Source of the DNA: Lachnospiraceae bacterium UBA2860
Lineage (GTDB): Bacteria > Bacillota > Clostridia > Lachnospirales > Lachnospiraceae
Length of the DNA: 20,059 nt
Reading direction: 5' to 3'
Assembly (NCBI GenBank): GCA_002350625.1
Contig: DEFE01000057.1
Coordinates: forward strand, 1 to 20,059
In this document: piece by piece, positions 16,410-20,059 of the stretch
How positions within the stretch are numbered: position 1 is the first letter of the stretch
Layout of the letters: the number at the start of each line of letters is the position of its first letter
Made by a program: the position numbers and the translations under genes
Notes under the pieces: model-generated
What the model saw: only the letters and a program-made list of their open reading frames with translations
Told to the model about the DNA's origin: nothing
Database searches by the model: none

Positions 16410-17585
16410 ATGGAAAGAAACAGTATCTGCAAAATCTTCGGAACCGATTACCGGGAGATGACGAAGGAACTGCTGAAAAGGGCGGATCTCATCGGTGAAA
16501 TTCATAAGAAGAGGGCGCTTGTCCGGGGGAGAGACGCCGGACAGGGAAAGCATGCCGGCCGGGGGAGAGACGCCGCGCAGGCATCTGCGGACCGGCCCTT
16601 CACGGTCGGCATCAAGCCGAATCTGGTCTGCCCCACGCCCGCCTCATACGGCGCGACAACGCACACGGAGGTCGTGGCCGGCATCATCGAGTACCTCGCG
16701 GAAGGAGGCATTTCCGATGTGCTCATCGCGGAGGGCTCCTGGGTCGGCGACCGCACGTCGGAAGCCTATGAATACTGCGGGTACCGTGAGCTTTGTGAGA
16801 CTTATGGCGTGCCTTTTGTCGACACGCAGAAGGAAAAATGGCACGGCGTGGACGCAGCGGGCCTTAAGCTTGACATCACGGACGTCTGTGACCGGATCGA
16901 CTTCCTGATCAACGTGCCGGTGCTGAAGGGGCACTGCCAGACGCGGATGACCTGCGCGCTCAAGAACATGAAAGGGCTCCTGCCGAACAGGGAAAAGCGC
17001 CATTTTCATGCGATGGGGCTGCATAAGCCGATCGCGCATCTGAATACGGCGATCCGGCAGGATTTCATCGTCGTCGACCATATCTGCGGCGATCTGGATT
17101 TTGAGGAGGGCGGACGCCCGGTGGTGCGGAACTGTGTGATGGCCGCGCTCGACCCGGTGCTCGTCGACAGCTATGCCTGCCGCCTTCTTAATCTCACGCC
17201 TGACGACGTCCCCTATGTCCGCATGGCGGAGAGGCTCGGCGTCGGCAGCGCGGATCTTGACGGCGCGGAAATCGTGCTTCTTGGGGAGGACGGTTCCGAC
17301 GAGCTTCCGCTTGCGAGACGCGTGCTTGACGTGTCCTATGCCGTGGATGAAGTGGACTCCTGCAGCGCCTGCTACAGCTCGCTCATCGGGGCGCTTGACC
17401 GCCTGAAGGAAGAGGGGCTCCTCGAGGCGCTGACGGTGCCGGTCGGCATCGGCCAGGGCATGCAGGGAAAGCGGGGAAAACTCGGGGTCGGACGGTGCAC
17501 AGGCGGCTTCGATTTCAGCATTCCGGGCTGCCCGCCGGATGAGGAAGCTGTCTATGAAGGACTGCGGCGCTTTCTCCGCGCGTGA
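16410..17585 (+). CDS. DUF362-domain protein with a four-cysteine C-terminus
   Basis: 391-residue protein of the DUF362 family, function unknown. Visible family blocks are GIKPNLVCPTPASYGATTHT, IAEGSWVGDRTSEAYEYCGY and VPVLKGHCQTRMTCALKNMKG. The C-terminal part holds SCSAC (C318, C321), GRC (C363) and PGC (C374), a set that could hold a metal or Fe-S cluster; this is inference. Residues of about 38-62 are an Arg/Gly/Asp/Ala-rich insertion containing a 12-residue near-duplication. The start is supported by family-like N-terminal sequence (FGTDYREMTKELLKRAD), but the ribosome binding site is weak (GCGGGG close to the ATG), suggesting coupling to the CoA-transferase gene upstream. No membrane segment or signal peptide is seen. 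Confidence 0.87.
   Translation: MERNSICKIFGTDYREMTKELLKRADLIGEIHKKRALVRGRDAGQGKHAGRGRDAAQASADRPFTVGIKPNLVCPTPASYGATTHTEVVAGIIEYLAEGGISDVLIAEGSWVGDRTSEAYEYCGYRELCETYGVPFVDTQKEKWHGVDAAGLKLDITDVCDRIDFLINVPVLKGHCQTRMTCALKNMKGLLPNREKRHFHAMGLHKPIAHLNTAIRQDFIVVDHICGDLDFEEGGRPVVRNCVMAALDPVLVDSYACRLLNLTPDDVPYVRMAERLGVGSADLDGAEIVLLGEDGSDELPLARRVLDVSYAVDEVDSCSACYSSLIGALDRLKEEGLLEALTVPVGIGQGMQGKRGKLGVGRCTGGFDFSIPGCPPDEEAVYEGLRRFLRA
16523..16594 (+). repeat. In-frame 36-base tandem near-duplication inside the DUF362 gene
   Basis: An identical 17-base segment starting CCGGGGGAGAGACGCCG occurs at 16523-16539 and 16559-16575, exactly 36 bases (12 codons) apart. The protein reads RGRDAGQGKHAG then RGRDAAQASADR. 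The copies diverge after the shared segment, so the duplication is not very recent or was never longer. Confidence 0.75.
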
Positions 17586-17636
17586 GGCAGGATACATTTT
17601 CGCAGGATTGTCCCGGGGGGAAAGGCAGGGTTTTCA

Positions 17637-17665
17637 TTGACAGAGCCATGTTTAAAAATTAAAAT
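17637..17665 (+). promoter_or_regulatory. Near-consensus promoter of the radical SAM gene
   Basis: A perfect TTGACA (17637-17642) is followed after 17 bases by TAAAAT (17660-17665, five of six). It predicts a start near 17672 and a leader of about 35 bases carrying AAAGGAG (17692-17698). This is the best promoter in the window and sits in a local A+T-rich patch. Confidence 0.8.
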
Positions 17666-17671
17666 GGCTCT
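17642..17671. promoter_or_regulatory. 30-base dyad overlapping the radical SAM promoter
   Basis: Arms AGAGCCAT (17642-17649) and ATGGCTCT (17664-17671) are perfectly complementary. Inside them TTTAA and TTAAA also pair around AAA when one G is bulged. The dyad runs from the last base of the -35 through the -10 to the predicted start, the position of a repressor operator. As RNA it would be a hairpin followed by only TTAGG, so a weak terminator of the DUF362 transcript is the alternative. Confidence 0.55.
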
Positions 17672-17706
17672 TTAGGATTAAGGATATATTTAAAGGAGAA
17701 ATATCT

Positions 17707-19050
17707 ATGTCGATTGCAGATAAGGCAAAGGAACTGGGAATCAGTGCCGCCGTACGTTTTCTTGAGAAGGATCCCGAGAAGAATCTCGGGAAGCTGATGG
17801 ACTGGGTTGACCGCTTCGCGGGCAATACCTTCAGCTCACAGCGTTACTACTTCCGCCGGGCGATGGTGGAAGACAAGGACTCCAACTGGAGAGACCTCAC
17901 GCTCAGAGTCGTTCGCGGCATCGACCGCGGATGTCTTACGACGCTGTTTAAGAACTTCTTCATGAACGCGTCCCTGGTCGGCGGAAAGCGCCAGGAAGCC
18001 GCGCGCGCGGAGTACGGCTGCAATGTGCCGTGGGCTATTCTTCTTGACCCGACGAGTGCCTGCAACCTTCACTGCACGGGCTGCTGGGCGGCGGAGTACG
18101 GCCACAAGATGAACCTGACGTTTGAGGAGATCGACAGCATCATCGAGCAGGGCAAGGAGCTCGGCGTGTTCTTCTACATCTATACGGGCGGCGAGCCGCT
18201 TGTCAGAAAGAAGGACCTGATCCGTCTGTGCGAGAAGCACAGCGAGTGCATCTTCCTTTCGTTCACGAACGGCACGCTGATCGATGAGGACTTTGCGAAC
18301 GATATGCTGCGCGTCAAGAACTTCATCCCGGCGATCTCGCTCGAGGGCTTTGAGGAGGCGACGGATGCGCGCAGAGGCGAAGGCGTGTACAAGAGAGCGA
18401 CGGACGCGATGCGTCTGCTCAAGGAGAAGCGTCTGCCTTTCGGCATTTCCGCCTGCTACACGAGCCAGAATATGGAGAGCATTACGTCCGAGGAGTTCTA
18501 TGATTCTCTGATCGAGGCGGGCGCTTTCTTCATCTGGTATTTCCACTACATGCCGGTCGGCAAGGACGCCGTGAAGGAACTGCTTCCGACGCCGCAGCAG
18601 AGAGAGTATATCTATCACAAGATCCGCGAGTACAGAACGAGGAAAGCGATCTTCGGCATGGATTTCCAGAACGACGGCGAATTCGTCGGCGGCTGCATCG
18701 CCGGCGGACGCAGATATCTGCACATCAACGCCAACGGCGATATGGAGCCGTGCGTGTTCATTCATTATTCCGATTCCAACATCCGGGAGAAGACGCTGCT
18801 TGAGGGTCTCCGCTCACCGCTGTTCATGGCGTATCATGACGGACAGCCCTTCAACAACAATCATCTGCGTCCCTGCCCGATGCTTGAGAATCCGGAGAAG
18901 CTTCGCGCGATGGTCAAGGATACGAAGGCCGCTTCGACGGATCTGGAGGCTCCGGAGGAAGTGGATACGCTCTGCGACCGCTGCAGCGGGTACGCGGAAA
19001 ACTGGAAGGGCAAGGCTCAGGAGCTTTGGGACGAGTCTCATCCCGCATAA
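17707..19050 (+). CDS. Radical SAM protein with partial SPASM-type C-terminus, function unknown
   Basis: 447-residue cytoplasmic radical SAM enzyme. The N-terminal ~100 residues are a helical extension (LEKDPEKNLGKLMDWVDRFA). The core has the 4Fe-4S motif C119-x3-C123-x2-C126 in SACNLHCTGCW, and the SAM-binding GGEP motif (161-164). The C-terminal part has C330-x13-G-x4-C349, matching the first half of a SPASM/twitch motif, then C390 and C423-x2-C426, enough for at least one auxiliary cluster. AAAGGAG is well placed before the ATG, and a near-consensus promoter lies just upstream, with a terminator after the gene, so it is probably monocistronic. I recognise the sequence as a well-conserved Clostridia family without known substrate. 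No peptide substrate gene is adjacent. Confidence 0.92.
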   Translation: MSIADKAKELGISAAVRFLEKDPEKNLGKLMDWVDRFAGNTFSSQRYYFRRAMVEDKDSNWRDLTLRVVRGIDRGCLTTLFKNFFMNASLVGGKRQEAARAEYGCNVPWAILLDPTSACNLHCTGCWAAEYGHKMNLTFEEIDSIIEQGKELGVFFYIYTGGEPLVRKKDLIRLCEKHSECIFLSFTNGTLIDEDFANDMLRVKNFIPAISLEGFEEATDARRGEGVYKRATDAMRLLKEKRLPFGISACYTSQNMESITSEEFYDSLIEAGAFFIWYFHYMPVGKDAVKELLPTPQQREYIYHKIREYRTRKAIFGMDFQNDGEFVGGCIAGGRRYLHINANGDMEPCVFIHYSDSNIREKTLLEGLRSPLFMAYHDGQPFNNNHLRPCPMLENPEKLRAMVKDTKAASTDLEAPEEVDTLCDRCSGYAENWKGKAQELWDESHPA

Positions 19051-19089
19051 GGGGATTTATGCCCTGCAGGCAAAGGCATCAATGATAAT

Positions 19090-19125
19090 CTCCGCGTCCG
19101 GTCACTGGCCGGGGCGCGGAGTTTT
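19090..19125 (+). terminator. Intrinsic terminator after the radical SAM gene
   Basis: CTCCGCG (19090-19096) pairs with CGCGGAG (19115-19121), with an inner CCGG (19098-19101)/CCGG (19109-19112) stem and a 7-base loop, followed by TTTT. The stem is strong and the T-run short but adequate. Confidence 0.75.
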
Positions 19126-19156
19126 GCTGTTATCGGCAGCGGCGGGAGGAGAAAGG

Positions 19157-19417
19157 ATGCGCATCTGGGGAAAGATCTGGAAGGACGGGCATATGCTGCG
19201 CGACACGGTGAAAGAGGACGTGTCGGAGGATACGCGCACGCACAAGGTGTTTCACCTGCTGCGCGAGATCGCGGAGGAGATGGATCTCGAGGTGCCGCAG
19301 TGGCTCGAGGCCAATGTGAAGGATTTTAAGCGGACGTCGAAGACGCGGTTCACGAAGGACTGTTTTATCGAGGAGATTCCGTTTGATTATCTTGAGTTTC
19401 AGGTGATTGAGGAGTAA
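19157..19417 (+). CDS. 86-residue conserved-looking hypothetical protein
   Basis: Small soluble protein beginning MRIWGKIWKDGHMLRDTVKED and ending in an acidic tail. The start at 19157 is chosen because GGGAGGAGAAAGG is directly upstream; the open frame extends further 5' but there crosses the terminator at 19090-19125 and the end of the radical SAM gene. It has no signal peptide, membrane span or cysteine pair (one cysteine, near residue 70). It is rich in charged residues and has aromatic residues at both ends. It resembles a small orphan family I associate with Lachnospiraceae, with no known function. It lies 14 bases before a GreA-type gene and is probably co-transcribed with it. No clear promoter was found after the terminator. 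Confidence 0.72.
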   Translation: MRIWGKIWKDGHMLRDTVKEDVSEDTRTHKVFHLLREIAEEMDLEVPQWLEANVKDFKRTSKTRFTKDCFIEEIPFDYLEFQVIEE

Positions 19418-19431
19418 TCGGGGGTACATCC

Positions 19432-19935
19432 ATGTATGACAGATTGACGAAGGGTGATATCGAGAAGATGCAGCGGGAGATTGACGAGCGCAAGCTTGTT
19501 CTCCGGAAGCAGCTGATCGGCGAGGTGCAGGAGGCGCGGGCGCAGGGGGACCTGTCCGAGAATTTCGAGTATTATGCGGCGAAGCGCGCGAAGAATCAGA
19601 ATGAGAGCCGCATCCGGTACCTGGAGCGCATGATCCGGACCGCGCAGGTCATCGAGGAGCGCGCGTCGGCGGAGGATGAGGTCGCAATGAATAAGACCGT
19701 GGAGGTTTATTTCCCGGAGGATGACGAGACGGAGGAGTACCGCATCGTGACGACGATCCGGGGCAATACGCTGAAAGGGCTGATTTCGATTGATTCGCCG
19801 CTGGGGAAGGCGCTTCTGAGGCATCATGTCGGCGACACGGTGCACGTCCCGGTGGGGGACGGCGGGTATGACGTCGTGATCCGGAGTATCTCGGAGGCTA
19901 AGGCTGAGGATGACGATGTGATCCGGAGTTTTTGA
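19432..19935 (+). CDS. greA: GreA/GreB-family transcription elongation factor
   Basis: 167-residue cytoplasmic factor that enters the RNA polymerase secondary channel and stimulates cleavage of backtracked transcripts. The N-terminal coiled-coil hairpin spans about residues 8-75 with the tip motif GDLSENFEY; D40 and E43 correspond to the catalytic tip acids of E. coli GreA. An FKBP-like C-terminal domain (about 82-158) contains the IDSPLGKALLRHHVGDTVHVPV block. Length is close to the usual 158. GGGGG lies seven to eight bases before the ATG. It follows the 86-residue gene closely and ends at a terminator. It could be a GreA paralogue rather than the main copy, because the tip reads ENFEY instead of the common ENAEY. 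Confidence 0.93.
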   Translation: MYDRLTKGDIEKMQREIDERKLVLRKQLIGEVQEARAQGDLSENFEYYAAKRAKNQNESRIRYLERMIRTAQVIEERASAEDEVAMNKTVEVYFPEDDETEEYRIVTTIRGNTLKGLISIDSPLGKALLRHHVGDTVHVPVGDGGYDVVIRSISEAKAEDDDVIRSF

Positions 19936-19941
19936 ACATGG

Positions 19942-19979
19942 CAGGGGGCAGCAGCCTCCTGTTTCTTTTTTCTTTTTTT
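19942..19979 (+). terminator. Intrinsic terminator of the greA-type gene
   Basis: CAGGGGGC (19942-19949) pairs with GCCTCCTG (19954-19961), with one G-T wobble, around an AGCA loop. A long T-rich run (19962-19979), interrupted by two C, follows. Downstream to the window end (19980-20059) I see no gene. Confidence 0.85.
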
Positions 19980-20059
19980 CACGCAGCTTCCGCCATACGT
20001 CCTCACCTCCTCCTCTTGCTCCGCCTGCAGTCTGCAGCGCGATTTCAGGAGCCGCTAAA

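Noticed and set aside
17707..19417. A RiPP system: radical SAM enzyme plus the 86-residue protein as precursor
   Set aside because: A terminator separates them. The small protein lacks a leader/core layout or repeated core residues, and it is better linked to the greA-type gene.
19980..20040. A minus-strand gene start suggested by an AGGAGGAGG-like sequence near the window end
   Set aside because: The frames that follow are either five codons long or run through the greA terminator and antisense to greA with low-complexity lysine runs.

Overview
The window looks like chromosomal DNA of a fairly GC-rich anaerobic member of the Bacillota (Clostridia, most like Lachnospiraceae). This is inferred from strong AGGAGG-type ribosome binding sites, TTGACA/TATAAT-type promoters, hairpin-plus-T-run terminators, an ATPase-less CUT1 sugar transporter beside a GH2 beta-galactosidase, and recognisable Lachnospiraceae-type families (a DUF362 protein, a radical SAM protein with a CX13GX4C C-terminal half, an 86-residue orphan protein). 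I see no phage, insertion sequence, CRISPR array, tRNA or rRNA, and no transcription-factor gene. Coding density is high and no gap exceeds 300 bases.

Region 1 (1-6646), all plus strand: an upstream terminator-like dyad, a leader with several ATTGCA motifs, then a sugar-binding protein, two MalF/MalG-type permeases and a LacZ-type beta-galactosidase. Together they would import and hydrolyse a beta-galactoside; the ATPase must come from elsewhere. Region 2 (6621-12696): a candidate promoter at the end of lacZ drives a BMP-family (PnrA/NupN-type) nucleoside-like transporter: binding protein, double ATPase, two permeases joined by ATGA overlaps, and a second, divergent binding protein, closed by a strong terminator.

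Region 3 (12736-14565, minus strand): one exported S41-family peptidase-like protein, convergent with region 2 and divergent from region 4. Region 4 (14772-17585): a CoA-transferase with its own candidate promoter and palindrome, followed by a DUF362 protein with a local 12-codon duplication and a four-cysteine C-terminus. Region 5 (17637-19979): a radical SAM protein behind a near-consensus promoter that overlaps a long dyad, a terminator, a small conserved-looking orphan protein and a GreA-type elongation factor with its terminator.

Most genes are ordinary metabolism. The points most worth checking are: three solute-binding proteins that all lack a lipobox cysteine; two different binding proteins bracketing one BMP transporter; the promoter/dyad in front of the uncharacterised radical SAM gene; the S41 protein with a dockerin-like calcium loop and no lysine at the usual dyad position; and the expansion and cysteine set in the DUF362 protein. 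I did not find a convincing new multi-gene system.
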